Assembly (NCBI GenBank): GCA_016000045.1
Contig: JAECQY010000009.1
Location: forward strand, 1 to 64,000
Direction: 5' to 3'
Length of the DNA: 64,000 bases
Source: Myxococcaceae bacterium
GTDB lineage: Bacteria > Myxococcota > UBA727 > JABDBI01
Position numbers and translations under genes: made by a program. A model generated the notes under the pieces. The model was not told where the DNA came from. It saw only the letters and a list, made by a program, of their open reading frames with translations, and did not search any database. Positions within the stretch are counted from its first letter, which is position 1; the number at the start of each line of letters is the position of its first letter. Shown in pieces: positions 1-9,312 of this stretch.

Positions 1-407
1 GCTCGTTGAGCTGCAAGATGAGCACTGGGAATCGAGCCGCGTTGGATCAATTGGGTAATGATACGGCCAGTTGCGCTCTCGCTGGTTCGAACTCCCTTCT
101 GCTGAAGAATCCAGCGGATCTTTCTTTTACCCCAAGTAGGGTGTTCACGGCGAAGCTCTAAGATGGGAATTCTGAGCTCATGGGGTACTTTCGTTTTCCG
201 CAAAGAACAGGTACATCGGCTTTTCGGGATCAACGATTGAAGATTGGCCGTCTTTCGAGCCTTCCAACGAAAGAGTGGCTTTGGAGACTCCAACAATCTG
301 AGTGGCATCTCCACTGGAAAGACCTTTGGAAAGAGCTCGTTCGAAACGTTCTAAAGCATTCCACCGCTTGAGGGCTGCCGGATCATTAGGGCTTATGCGA
401 AGCTTGT
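1..407 (-). pseudogene. Broken transposase/integrase N-terminal region
   Basis: Read on the minus strand, two frames together give a recognisable helix-turn-helix region of an integrase-type (IS481/IS3-like) transposase. The first frame, about 407 down to 178, contains the stretch DPAALKRWNALERFERAL and ends at an in-frame stop. A shifted frame then continues with LELRREHPTWGKRKIRW and ends in RIITQLIQRG at the window edge, typical of the second helix-turn-helix before an rve catalytic core. The frame break marks it as inactive. The catalytic core, if any remains, lies left of the window. It sits just downstream of the minus-strand ankyrin/protease gene, consistent with an element that helped build this accessory region. 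The exact IS family is uncertain. Confidence 0.6.
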
Positions 408-465
408 TTATCAGATGCCTGGTAACCGTGTAGGTGCTTCATCTGTATAAAAGGGCTCTTGGTAA

Positions 466-2988
466 TCAATTGAACGAACTACTTGCTTGATTGGCAAGTG
501 TGTTTGCTGCTCTAAAGATAAGATCATGAGCTGCTCTTATTTCATTGGCATATCCGTTAGGTGGCTGTTGAAGATTCGCGATTTCAAGAATACGATTTCG
601 ATCCAGGCCATCCAAACGAGCCCCCAGTCCTGCCAATATTACAAGATTATCGGTAGTAAATGGACCACAATCATGAGTATTATTTTGCTGTTGGATATGC
701 AAATCAATAATATCAGGCGCTAGAGCGGTCAGAGAATGCCCATGGTGTTGCAGGGCACTCACTAATATAAGTGCATTTTTTTCTTGTTCGATACCAGACC
801 CTGTCGGATTATTGATTATCACCTGAAGTGCCCCACTAGCTTGCATTCTCAAAACCATTCCCGCCCAATGGTTTCCATGTAGGAAAATAGGCATAACAAC
901 GGTTTTGCCATTCAAAACCAGCTCAACAGCGTTTCCTATCGCGTTTTGCAGTAATTCTGCATTTTCAAAAACAGCAGTAGCCGGAGCAATAACTCTGTAA
1001 CCTTCTTCCTCTGGCAAGAGGCGTTCCAAAAGGGTTTTTATTTGATCATCAGTATACCAGTCTTTCTGATGTGGATCAACCTCTTCGAAGTCTTTATCTG
1101 TTGGCTGTTCTTGCTCCTCTGGCTCTTCCAAAGAAGAAAGAAAAGTCCAGAGTACATACCTGCTTATAATTTCATTGGTAGAGTCGAATTGTGGACTTGA
1201 ATAATGAGTAAAAGTAACACGAGCACTATCCGTCTGTGGGTGTTGTTTTAATGATATGTCTATTTCCCCTTCATAATTCATCCGTTTTTCTTGGTTTTTA
1301 CTTATCTCTCCTGAAAGACGAATGAGTTTCTCGTGATCAAAAACATAACTTGTCACAATTTGATTATGCTGAACGACAGCCAAGCTTTTCCAGACCCAGC
1401 AAGCCCAATTGAGAGAGTCATTAATTGAGCGATGAAATGCTACTAGGGGAAGCTTGAAATCACCCTTGACTTGGATTGCTCCAGGAGCCCAGATTGCTCC
1501 TGAAGAATTCGAGGGTTCAAAAATAAGAAAGTCTGGAAGTTTTACGTTATATTTAGGATATTCTAAATAGTCTGGATTATCAGACAGAAGACGCCGAGTA
1601 TCTTCAATATTTCTGCCGAATTTTTTTGCTATTATGTCATGATTTAATGCCCCCATATCATCGCATAGATTTTTAATAAATTTATTAACTTGATTTTGTA
1701 TCCATTCAGGCAATTCTACGCAAGAATCAATATTGACGCTTAAAACACCATCAATTGGATAAATTTCAGTTAAATAATTTTGTAATTTTAAAGCATAAAG
1801 AAGCAATTCAGATGGATAAATTTCAGATGAATAATTTTTTAATTTTGAAGTATAAAGAAACTCAGAAGAAGCTGGTAAAATAAAAAAATGAAAACCAGAT
1901 ATTGAATAAATAATCCATGGAAATCCAGTTAATCCATACATATCAACTAATCCTGGCTCTTGTTTTAATAAGCCTTTGTCTGAAATATATAAATATATTT
2001 TATGAATAGGAATCGCATCATCAGCTAAAAATTCTCTTATACTTGAAACGAAACTCCATATTGCATTACGAGCCTTAAAGGGCTGGTTTTTCGGGTCTGT
2101 CATTGAAATAAAATTGTAACGGTTTGACAGGCCGGAAAGATATGCGCGATAAGCCAAAGATGAAATTGTGTGAAACAACCAAGGGCCATATTTAAGTGGT
2201 TTAGGATAGACATAACAATGATTACGCGATCTTGCTCGATGAACTCCCAGAAGGAACGGAGTAAACTGTTCATGAAAAAGAGACTCACCTAATTTATTTA
2301 GCCGTTGCTCACATGCCCCAGGGCCACCTGTGCATAGTAACGGGAGAGTCATATCTGGAAGGCCTAAAGGTCGGTTAATTCCAGGTATTACAAAATGGGA
2401 AGAAAACAATGAAAGTAAAGATTCCGTTATCCAGTGACTGCCCGCTATTTTATATCCATTTTTCCGGCAATCTCTGAAACACAGCATACACGCTGGTGTA
2501 GTGTCTGCAGAATTCGGCTTTAATTTAGGCTGAAGTTGAAGCAGCCGAGCAAAACACTTGAACAAGAGATGTAATTTAACCGTATCCGATTTGAATCCCG
2601 AACTCGAAAGCAGTTCAATAATGGCATGTCGCAATTGATTGGTTTCGGACTTCTTATCTGAACTACCGACATAGTTAATACTTTGCAAAGACTCCTTAGC
2701 TTTTCGTTCAGATTCCTCGGCCTGATAGAAAAAATCAAGAGCTTTTAAATAATACGAGTCTCGAGACTCAACAAGTTCGAACATAATGTCAGTAGTTTGA
2801 GCATAAAAGAGAGGTGTTTCGCCCGATTCATCCAATTCAGTAGCCCTGGAAGGATCCTGTTTGAGCAAAAGTCTAACGATCTCTATTTCCCCTTGCTTAA
2901 CAGCCTCGTGAATATCTCCAGCAAAAAGATTCACTTGCGCAACATAAAAAAAGCAAACAAACCAACTTAAGATCGATTTCACTAGCAT
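466..2988 (-). CDS. Secreted ankyrin-repeat protein with C-terminal Ulp1-like (CE clan) cysteine protease domain
   Basis: 840 residues. The N-terminus is a signal peptide (LVKSILSWFVCFFYVAQVNLFAG), followed by an ankyrin-like segment at about residues 25-75 (GEIEIVRLLLKQDP, then DESGETPLFYAQ). The middle 500 residues match nothing I recognise. The C-terminal 200 residues carry the signature of Ulp1/SENP/YopJ-like CE clan peptidases: His about 707 in GNHWAGMVL, an Asn-Asn pair about 726 where an Asp is usual, and Cys about 774 in QNNTHDCGPF, with Gln exactly six residues before the Cys as in Ulp1 proteases. Family members cleave SUMO, NEDD8 or ubiquitin, or acetylate host proteins. I infer a secreted effector acting in a eukaryotic host. 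It stands alone between a broken transposase and a repeat-bearing spacer. The Shine-Dalgarno is poor. Confidence 0.72.
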   Translation of the reverse strand: MLVKSILSWFVCFFYVAQVNLFAGDIHEAVKQGEIEIVRLLLKQDPSRATELDESGETPLFYAQTTDIMFELVESRDSYYLKALDFFYQAEESERKAKESLQSINYVGSSDKKSETNQLRHAIIELLSSSGFKSDTVKLHLLFKCFARLLQLQPKLKPNSADTTPACMLCFRDCRKNGYKIAGSHWITESLLSLFSSHFVIPGINRPLGLPDMTLPLLCTGGPGACEQRLNKLGESLFHEQFTPFLLGVHRARSRNHCYVYPKPLKYGPWLFHTISSLAYRAYLSGLSNRYNFISMTDPKNQPFKARNAIWSFVSSIREFLADDAIPIHKIYLYISDKGLLKQEPGLVDMYGLTGFPWIIYSISGFHFFILPASSEFLYTSKLKNYSSEIYPSELLLYALKLQNYLTEIYPIDGVLSVNIDSCVELPEWIQNQVNKFIKNLCDDMGALNHDIIAKKFGRNIEDTRRLLSDNPDYLEYPKYNVKLPDFLIFEPSNSSGAIWAPGAIQVKGDFKLPLVAFHRSINDSLNWACWVWKSLAVVQHNQIVTSYVFDHEKLIRLSGEISKNQEKRMNYEGEIDISLKQHPQTDSARVTFTHYSSPQFDSTNEIISRYVLWTFLSSLEEPEEQEQPTDKDFEEVDPHQKDWYTDDQIKTLLERLLPEEEGYRVIAPATAVFENAELLQNAIGNAVELVLNGKTVVMPIFLHGNHWAGMVLRMQASGALQVIINNPTGSGIEQEKNALILVSALQHHGHSLTALAPDIIDLHIQQQNNTHDCGPFTTDNLVILAGLGARLDGLDRNRILEIANLQQPPNGYANEIRAAHDLIFRAANTLANQASSSFN

Positions 2989-3106
2989 AAAAGGTCCCGA
3001 AAATTAAAGTGACTAGGGCATTTAAAAATCTGATCAAACCAGATTCATTTTTCAACACGACCACTATTCCTAATCAATTTGGCTGTCAACTTCTTCTAGA
3101 GCGGCT

Positions 3107-3275
3107 CCAGCCACAGCGATTCCCGTCAAAATAAATTATGGTGTTTAAACGAGCTGTCCGGATTGAGCAGTTGGAAAAAGAAATGCGTTCTTAGAAAGCC
3201 GATGATTTGTATCCGCGAGATGCAGCCGCAGCGATTCCTGGCAAAATAAGTTATGGTGTTTAAGCGGGCTGTCAT
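3107..3275. repeat. Pair of ~55 bp direct repeats in the spacer upstream of putA
   Basis: Two imperfect direct copies lie at about 3107-3161 and 3221-3275. Both read CAGCGATTCC, then AAAATAA, then TTATGGTGTTTAA and GCTGTC, with only scattered differences. They are about 114 bp apart. The 573 bp spacer between the protease-like gene and putA holds no convincing gene. The copies could be remnants of an insertion element or of a small dispersed repeat. Confidence 0.55.
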
Positions 3276-3561
3276 GTGCCCGGGTTCAAGACATTTGAGA
3301 CTGGAAAGGGCTCACTTGGATTGATTTTTGGCCGTTGACTGTCTTGTTTGATCATCGAAGCAATTTTGTGTGAATCCGAATTTAGTCCGGAGTAATTTTG
3401 GTTTAGCCTGAATTTATGGCGATTCGTTATGGAAGGTATCCTATTCAGGAAGACCTAAGGTTTTGCCGTTCACAACCTTTTGTCAAAGAATTAAGGATGC
3501 CTTGTGCGCTGTCGTTTTCAGCATTCCAATTTAGAGCAAAAAATGGAAAGAGCTCTTCGTA

Positions 3562-6405
3562 ATGCAAAAGCAAATTGAAGAACTTGGCTTAAAGCTCTTT
3601 GAAGAAATGCGGGGAGAAATCCCTGGAATATTTAACAGCGACTATTGGCAGGGAAAGCTGATGGACTGGGTGATGAAAGATCCAAGCTTCCGAGTGGATC
3701 TGTTTCATTTTGTGGATGTTCTGCCCCAATTAAGGAGTTCTGAACAAGTCGCTCAGCACATTAAAGAATATCTGCTGAAAGAGGGCCGTATATTGCCAGG
3801 CGTGATCAGCGTGGCGTTGAAAGCGGCGACTGCGCGTTTAAGTTCAGGAATTGCGACAAGAAGCATCCGTAAAAATATCAGCGCTATGGCAGAGCGTTTT
3901 GTGGTTGGGCGAGAGGTCAAGAGTGCCATCCAAGAGTTGCATGCGCTGCATGAACAAGGGATTGCGTTTACAGTCGATTTACTTGGTGAATACAGCCTCA
4001 GCAACCAGCAAGCCGATGAATACCAAAAGCGTTATCTCGATCTCATTCACCATTTAGTTCGTATCGCGAATCAGTGGAGATCCGATCCGGTGATGGATGT
4101 TATGCCGCGTGTCCATATGTCGATCAAGATCCCAGTCTTGGAGCCTCAGATCAAGGCCGTAGATCCAGTGGGTTCGCTTGAGAAACTTCGAAAACGCATT
4201 CTACCTTTGTTCGAAGCAGCGGATCGGGAGAATGTGTTTCTAAATCTTGATTTAGGGCAATGGGAGTATCATGAGATTACTTATCATCTGTTTGAATCAT
4301 TATCGAAGTTCAAGAATATAGGGATTGTGGTTCAAGCCTATCTGAAGAGCTCAGAGGGCGATTTAGAGCGTCTATTGACTCTAGCGAAAAAACGAGGTGC
4401 GCCGATCGGAGCCTGTTTGGTGAAAGGAGCTTACTGGGATTTCGAGGTTGTGAACGCGCAACAAAAGGGTTTTGAATGCCCTGTCTTTAAGGACAAAGCG
4501 GAAACGGATCGAAATTATGAAAAACTAAGCCGATTCTTGCTCGATCACGCAGAGCATTTTCACATCGCATTCGGCAGCCATAACCTTCGTTCGATTGCTC
4601 AAGCCATTGTTTACGCAGAGCGTCAAAAAATCCCCTCAAGCGCTTACGAGATTCAGATGCTCTATGGCATGGCCGAACCTGAGCGCAAAGTGTTACGGGC
4701 CCGCGGTCATCGAGTGCGAGTCTATGCGCCCATTGGAGAGCTCTTGCCCGGTATGGCTTATCTCGTGCGCTGTCTTTTCGAGAATACTTCGAACACGGGC
4801 TTTCTCAAGCTCAGTCATCGGGACAATATCGATCCGATCGTTCTTCTCAAAGAGCCAGCGGTGAGCCTCGAAGGAACCCCAAAGGCTACTTTAAACGATT
4901 CTGCGAATGGCTCGCTGACTGATTTTACCAAGCCAGAGAATCGAGAAGGTTTCCAAAAAAGTTTGGACCGGTGGGCGAAGACTTTTCCGATTCGAGTGCC
5001 TGTCATCTTATCAGGGTTCAGTCAAAAAGGTGAACGGGTATTTGAAGGTGTTACGCCGAATGATGGTCAAACGGTTGTCGCACGCGTTGAAATGGCTAGC
5101 CAAGAGCAAGCCGAGCAAGCGATCCAAAATGCATTTGAAGCCATGACAAACTGGCGAGCTCAAAGCCTTGCTACACGCACTCAATGGCTTCGCAAGTTAG
5201 CGGATATTTTAGAGCGCGATCGATTCGAGCTTGCTGCTCTTCAATGCTATGAAGTCGCAAAACCCTGGCTGGAAGCGGACAGAGATGTGGCAGAAGCCAT
5301 CGATTCTTGTCGCTACTACGCCAGGCAAGCTGAGCAAGAGCTCAGTCCCCGAAAACAGGGCCATCTGCTGGGGGAACAGAATTGGCTCAGCTACGAAGGA
5401 AGAGGACCTTGCTTCGTCCTGGCTCCTGGGAATTTTTCATTGGCGATTCTCTGTGGCATGGCTGTAGCGGCCTTGGTTTCAGGCAACACGGTGATTATGA
5501 AACCTGCAAAGAACGCTTCGCTGGTCGCGAAAAGCCTGTTTGATCGAATTCTGGAGTCAGGTTTCCCAAAGGAAGTATGTCAGTTCTTACCTGGATGTGG
5601 CTCGGAAATAGAGGCTTATTGGGTCGAGCACCCCCTGGTCGCTCAAATCGCTTTCAGCGGAAGTCGAGATGTGGGCTTGCAGATCATTGAAAAAGCGGCA
5701 AAGACAAAGCGGGGCCAGCCTCAAGTAAAACGCGTTATTTGTGAGATGGGTACTAAGAACGCCGTGATTGTCGACGATGACGCGGATCTGGATGAAGCTG
5801 TGCTTGGCATTCTTCACAGTGCCTTTGGCTTTGCTGGACAAAAATCCTCGGCTGCTTCCAGGATTCTGGTTCATGAAGCCATCTATGAAAGTTTTGTCTC
5901 AAGACTTATTGAAGGTTGTCAAAGCTTGGTTGTGGGATCTGCGGTTCAGCCGAGTATTTCACTGCCTCCCGTGGTAGATGAACAAGCACGGCAACGCCTC
6001 CTGCATGAGATTGAGCTGGCCAGCAAAGAAAATAAGCTTCTCTATCGAGGAGAGATACCCGATCAGGGCTTTTTTGTTCCAGTGGCCCTTTTTGAAGTGG
6101 AGAGCGAACAAGTTCGGCTCATGCAACAGGAGTTTTTGGGGCCAATCTTGGCGATCATGAAGATGAAGACTTTTGCTGAATGTCTTCGAGTCGCAGCGTC
6201 AACGGAGTTTGCACGAACAGGAATGGTATACTCTCGAAGCCCAAAGAATCTAGAATTGGCAAAAAAAGAATTTCGCGCAGGGAATCTGTACTTCAATCGA
6301 GCTAGCACAGGTTTGGGCATGAGCGGAATTGGCACCAAGGCGGGTGGGCCAGGGTATTTGCTGAACTTCGTGGACCTCAAAGTTGTGACGGAGAATACCC
6401 TGTGA
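3562..6405 (+). CDS. putA: Bifunctional proline dehydrogenase / delta-1-pyrroline-5-carboxylate dehydrogenase, P5CDH catalytic Cys replaced
   Basis: 947 residues, short for PutA. The FAD-dependent proline dehydrogenase barrel occupies about residues 110-430 (VKGAYWD, FGSHNLRS, YEIQMLYGMAEP, RVYAPIGELLPGM). The aldehyde dehydrogenase half occupies about 480-940 (APGNFSLAI, FSGSRDVG, CEMGTKNA with general-base Glu728). There is no N-terminal DNA-binding domain, so it is unlikely to repress its own gene. The family converts proline to glutamate in two linked steps. The striking oddity is the nucleophile motif, normally GQKCSACSR: it reads GQKSSAASR here, with Ser762 in place of the catalytic Cys and Ala765 in place of the second Cys. 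The proline dehydrogenase half looks intact. The second half should be inactive as a dehydrogenase unless Ser can substitute. The start follows an AT-rich spacer without a clear ribosome site. Confidence 0.9.
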   Translation: MQKQIEELGLKLFEEMRGEIPGIFNSDYWQGKLMDWVMKDPSFRVDLFHFVDVLPQLRSSEQVAQHIKEYLLKEGRILPGVISVALKAATARLSSGIATRSIRKNISAMAERFVVGREVKSAIQELHALHEQGIAFTVDLLGEYSLSNQQADEYQKRYLDLIHHLVRIANQWRSDPVMDVMPRVHMSIKIPVLEPQIKAVDPVGSLEKLRKRILPLFEAADRENVFLNLDLGQWEYHEITYHLFESLSKFKNIGIVVQAYLKSSEGDLERLLTLAKKRGAPIGACLVKGAYWDFEVVNAQQKGFECPVFKDKAETDRNYEKLSRFLLDHAEHFHIAFGSHNLRSIAQAIVYAERQKIPSSAYEIQMLYGMAEPERKVLRARGHRVRVYAPIGELLPGMAYLVRCLFENTSNTGFLKLSHRDNIDPIVLLKEPAVSLEGTPKATLNDSANGSLTDFTKPENREGFQKSLDRWAKTFPIRVPVILSGFSQKGERVFEGVTPNDGQTVVARVEMASQEQAEQAIQNAFEAMTNWRAQSLATRTQWLRKLADILERDRFELAALQCYEVAKPWLEADRDVAEAIDSCRYYARQAEQELSPRKQGHLLGEQNWLSYEGRGPCFVLAPGNFSLAILCGMAVAALVSGNTVIMKPAKNASLVAKSLFDRILESGFPKEVCQFLPGCGSEIEAYWVEHPLVAQIAFSGSRDVGLQIIEKAAKTKRGQPQVKRVICEMGTKNAVIVDDDADLDEAVLGILHSAFGFAGQKSSAASRILVHEAIYESFVSRLIEGCQSLVVGSAVQPSISLPPVVDEQARQRLLHEIELASKENKLLYRGEIPDQGFFVPVALFEVESEQVRLMQQEFLGPILAIMKMKTFAECLRVAASTEFARTGMVYSRSPKNLELAKKEFRAGNLYFNRASTGLGMSGIGTKAGGPGYLLNFVDLKVVTENTL

Positions 6406-6442
6406 GACGAGGGTTCACACCGGAGTTGAGTTCGATGAATGG

Positions 6443-8206
6443 GTGAACAAATTCGGGAGTTTGTTCATCCAAAATCAATGGATGGGCACATTTAAGAAAT
6501 TACTGAATCTTTTGAGTCAAGAAGAACGTCGGCAAGGATTATTGCTGATGCTGCTCACACTTTGGGCGATGGTTCTGGAGACTCTGGGGGTTGGGCTCAT
6601 TATTCCCGTATTGGCTCTTGTGAGCGAAGAGAAAATTCCGAAATACGAATTTTTTCCGATGCTTAACCAAGTGCAGATGGTAGCAGGAGCGATGTTGGGT
6701 CTGGTGCTCTTCTACACGCTCAAAATGGTTTTCATAATATGTTTGGCTTGGAAGCAACCCAAATTTGCCTATTCTGTTGGATGTCGTCTATCTCAAACTC
6801 TGTTTGAGGGATATTTGAAGCAACCTTACACCTTTCATCTGCAGAGAAATTCAGCTCAGTTAATCCATCATGCAACACAAGGAGTGAATATTTTTGTGCA
6901 CAACGGATTGCTGGCAGGGCTTAATTTATTGGCTGAAGTCTTTGTGCTACTGGGGATTTGGCTGCTGATGATGATTGTAGAACCCATGGGCACTCTCATT
7001 GTCATGCTGCTTCTTGGTGCTTGTGTATCGGTATATCATCAGCAAACAAAAAATCGTATTTTACGCTGGGGGAAACAGCGCCATTATCACGAAGGGATGC
7101 GCATCCAAAGCCTTCAACAAGGCCTTGGTGGTGCGAAAGATGTTAAACTCCTTGGACGAGAAAGCGAATTTTTAAAACAGTATTCTTATCATAATTTTCA
7201 TAATAGCCGAGCTTTAAGCAAGCAAAGTCTGATCGGCACATTGCCTCGTCTTTGGCTTGAGTGGTTTGCTGTCATTGCCTTGGCAGCCTTGGTTCTCATC
7301 ATGCTTGCGCAAAGAAAGCCTATTTCAGAACTTATCCCGATGCTGGGCCTTTTTGCTGCTGCAGCGTTTCGCTTAATGCCATCGGTCAATCGAATGATTT
7401 CGAATGCTCAAAGTGTTCGATACGCCTTGCCGGTTATTAATCAAATCAGCTCTGAACTGTCTTTGTTTTCAGAAAAATCAAAAAGTGAGAAAGGCGAGTG
7501 TAAGCCAATTAATTTCAAAAGAGAAATTGAAGTTCAGAGCCTAAGCTATTGTTACCCTCAAGCGCAGAATTACGCGCTCAAAGCCGTATCTTTCAAGATT
7601 GCCAAAGGGACCTCTGTAGGTTTTGTTGGAAGTAGCGGAGCCGGAAAGAGCACGATGGTGGATTTGCTCTTGGGTCTCCTAACTCCAACATCTGGCCAGA
7701 TTAGGGTAGATAATTGCGACATACAAACCAGCTTGAGAGCGTGGCAAGATTTAATTGGCTATGTACCACAGAGTATCTATTTGACGGATGATACATTGCG
7801 TCGCAATGTGGCTTTCGGTCTTGCCGATGAGCAGATAGATGAAGTTGCTGTGCTTCGCGCAATCAGATCTGCACAACTTGATGCATTTGTTTCCAGTTTG
7901 CCCTCTGGTTTGGATACTTTAGTAGGCGAACGGGGGATTCGTTTATCGGGTGGCCAAAGACAGCGAATTGGCATTGCTCGTGCGCTGTACCATAATCCAG
8001 AGGTGCTTGTATTGGACGAAGCGACAAGCGCTTTAGATGTTGAAACAGAGCAAGGGGTCATGGAATCGATCCAGGCTCTGAGATCCGATAAAACAATTTT
8101 GATTGTTGCTCATCGTCTGAGTACCGTTGCTCATTGCGATGAACTCTTTCGTTTTGATGCTGGCCGATTGGTTGAAGGCACTCTAGCAGCGGAAGTTCTT
8201 GCCTAA
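6443..8206 (+). CDS. ABC exporter, PglK-type oligosaccharide/glycolipid flippase candidate
   Basis: 587 residues from a GTG start; an in-frame ATG at 6482 is an equally good start. The N-terminal half is a six-helix type I exporter domain (first helices about residues 35-95). The C-terminal nucleotide-binding domain has Walker A GSSGAGKST about residue 395, the signature LSGGQRQRIGIARAL about 502, Walker B VLVLDEATSALD about 522 and the switch His in VAHRLST. The opening of the membrane domain and the overall length resemble PglK/WlaB, which flips undecaprenyl-linked oligosaccharides at the inner membrane. It lies directly upstream of a glycosyltransferase operon, which fits export of the lipid-linked glycan. 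A gap of 122 bp separates it from the next gene, so it may share or precede the operon promoter. Lipid A or peptide export are alternatives. Confidence 0.82.
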   Translation: MNKFGSLFIQNQWMGTFKKLLNLLSQEERRQGLLLMLLTLWAMVLETLGVGLIIPVLALVSEEKIPKYEFFPMLNQVQMVAGAMLGLVLFYTLKMVFIICLAWKQPKFAYSVGCRLSQTLFEGYLKQPYTFHLQRNSAQLIHHATQGVNIFVHNGLLAGLNLLAEVFVLLGIWLLMMIVEPMGTLIVMLLLGACVSVYHQQTKNRILRWGKQRHYHEGMRIQSLQQGLGGAKDVKLLGRESEFLKQYSYHNFHNSRALSKQSLIGTLPRLWLEWFAVIALAALVLIMLAQRKPISELIPMLGLFAAAAFRLMPSVNRMISNAQSVRYALPVINQISSELSLFSEKSKSEKGECKPINFKREIEVQSLSYCYPQAQNYALKAVSFKIAKGTSVGFVGSSGAGKSTMVDLLLGLLTPTSGQIRVDNCDIQTSLRAWQDLIGYVPQSIYLTDDTLRRNVAFGLADEQIDEVAVLRAIRSAQLDAFVSSLPSGLDTLVGERGIRLSGGQRQRIGIARALYHNPEVLVLDEATSALDVETEQGVMESIQALRSDKTILIVAHRLSTVAHCDELFRFDAGRLVEGTLAAEVLA

Positions 8207-8328
8207 TTTCGAAATAAAACGTTGTAATAGAACGCTTTCACGAGGTTAAGAGTCTAAGAGCAGAAGTGGTTCAAAAATTTAAATACGTGAAAAAATGGGA
8301 CTAAAATGGGCGGAGCCTAATTTTCGAT

Positions 8329-9309
8329 ATGACGTATAGTCCGGGTCTTGTGTCTGTAATAATACCGTATTACAAGAAAAAAAGACGAATTATTGAATGC
8401 ATTAAAAGTATCTTGAATCAAAGACATAATTTAATTGAGATCATAGTGATTGATGATGGCTCAGAAGATGACTTGATTTATTTTTTAAAAGAAATAAATG
8501 TCAATTTAAAATTAATAAAGCAATTCAATTGCGGACCAAGTTCTGCAAGAAATGCAGGTATTTCTGCTAGCCAAGGAGAATATTTAAAATTTTTGGATGC
8601 AGATGATTTTTTGCTTGATCAATTGAAAGAAGAAGTTGAATTTTCAAAATTGCTAAAAAATAACGAATTTTCAGTAGGTTGTTCTTTGAAGTTAAGCGAA
8701 GCATCTGGTGTTATAAGCCCTCATTCTAGAAGAGATGCGCTTAGCAGCTATGTTCCTAATGGGGTTGAATTAGCATTAGATGCTCCGTTGATTTCAGCGC
8801 CTCTTTGGCCTCGTTACGTGATTCAAAACTTAGGCGGTTTTAGGGAAGATATAACCTATCGCGAAGATTATGAATTTTTTATGCGTGCTATTTTAAGTGG
8901 GTACAAGCCAGTATTTATTCCGCTTCCAGTTTTTGTATATTGTGATTATCAGTGCGACCAAAGAGTTAGCCGACAACTTCCTAAAGCTACATCAAAACAG
9001 CAATTAAAAATATTTAAAGGATTGATATTTTGCCTTCAAGGAAATTCTGAATTATCTTTAGATATTGTTTTAAATGAAGCTCTTTCAGCGGCAGCTTGGC
9101 AGGCAGCGCGTATCTTGGTAAGAGAGGGGTCTATTCAGGAAGCGGCCTTGTTATTTAGGCTTAGCAGAGAACTCTCTCATGGGGATAAAATCGTTGGACA
9201 ATGGCAGTATCAACTGGCTTGCCGAATTTTAGGCCCAATCGCAGCGGAGCAGTTTTTAACCAAGGCTAGGAAGCTAGTGAACAAGATGTTGAGCCTATTG
9301 CCTAATTAA
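8329..9309 (+). CDS. Family 2 glycosyltransferase
   Basis: 326 residues. The N-terminus shows a GT-A fold: VSVIIPYYKKK, then EIIVIDDGSEDD, GPSSARNAGI and the metal-binding DXD-like motif FLDADDF about residue 88. A later REDYEFFMRAI is the usual acceptor/catalytic-base region. GT2 enzymes transfer a sugar from a nucleotide donor to a growing glycan; neither donor nor acceptor can be told from sequence. The gene begins the tightly packed glycosyltransferase block and is markedly AT-rich. The next gene starts 3 bases after its stop, so the two are surely cotranscribed. Confidence 0.88.
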   Translation: MTYSPGLVSVIIPYYKKKRRIIECIKSILNQRHNLIEIIVIDDGSEDDLIYFLKEINVNLKLIKQFNCGPSSARNAGISASQGEYLKFLDADDFLLDQLKEEVEFSKLLKNNEFSVGCSLKLSEASGVISPHSRRDALSSYVPNGVELALDAPLISAPLWPRYVIQNLGGFREDITYREDYEFFMRAILSGYKPVFIPLPVFVYCDYQCDQRVSRQLPKATSKQQLKIFKGLIFCLQGNSELSLDIVLNEALSAAAWQAARILVREGSIQEAALLFRLSRELSHGDKIVGQWQYQLACRILGPIAAEQFLTKARKLVNKMLSLLPN

Positions 9310-9312
9310 GTA

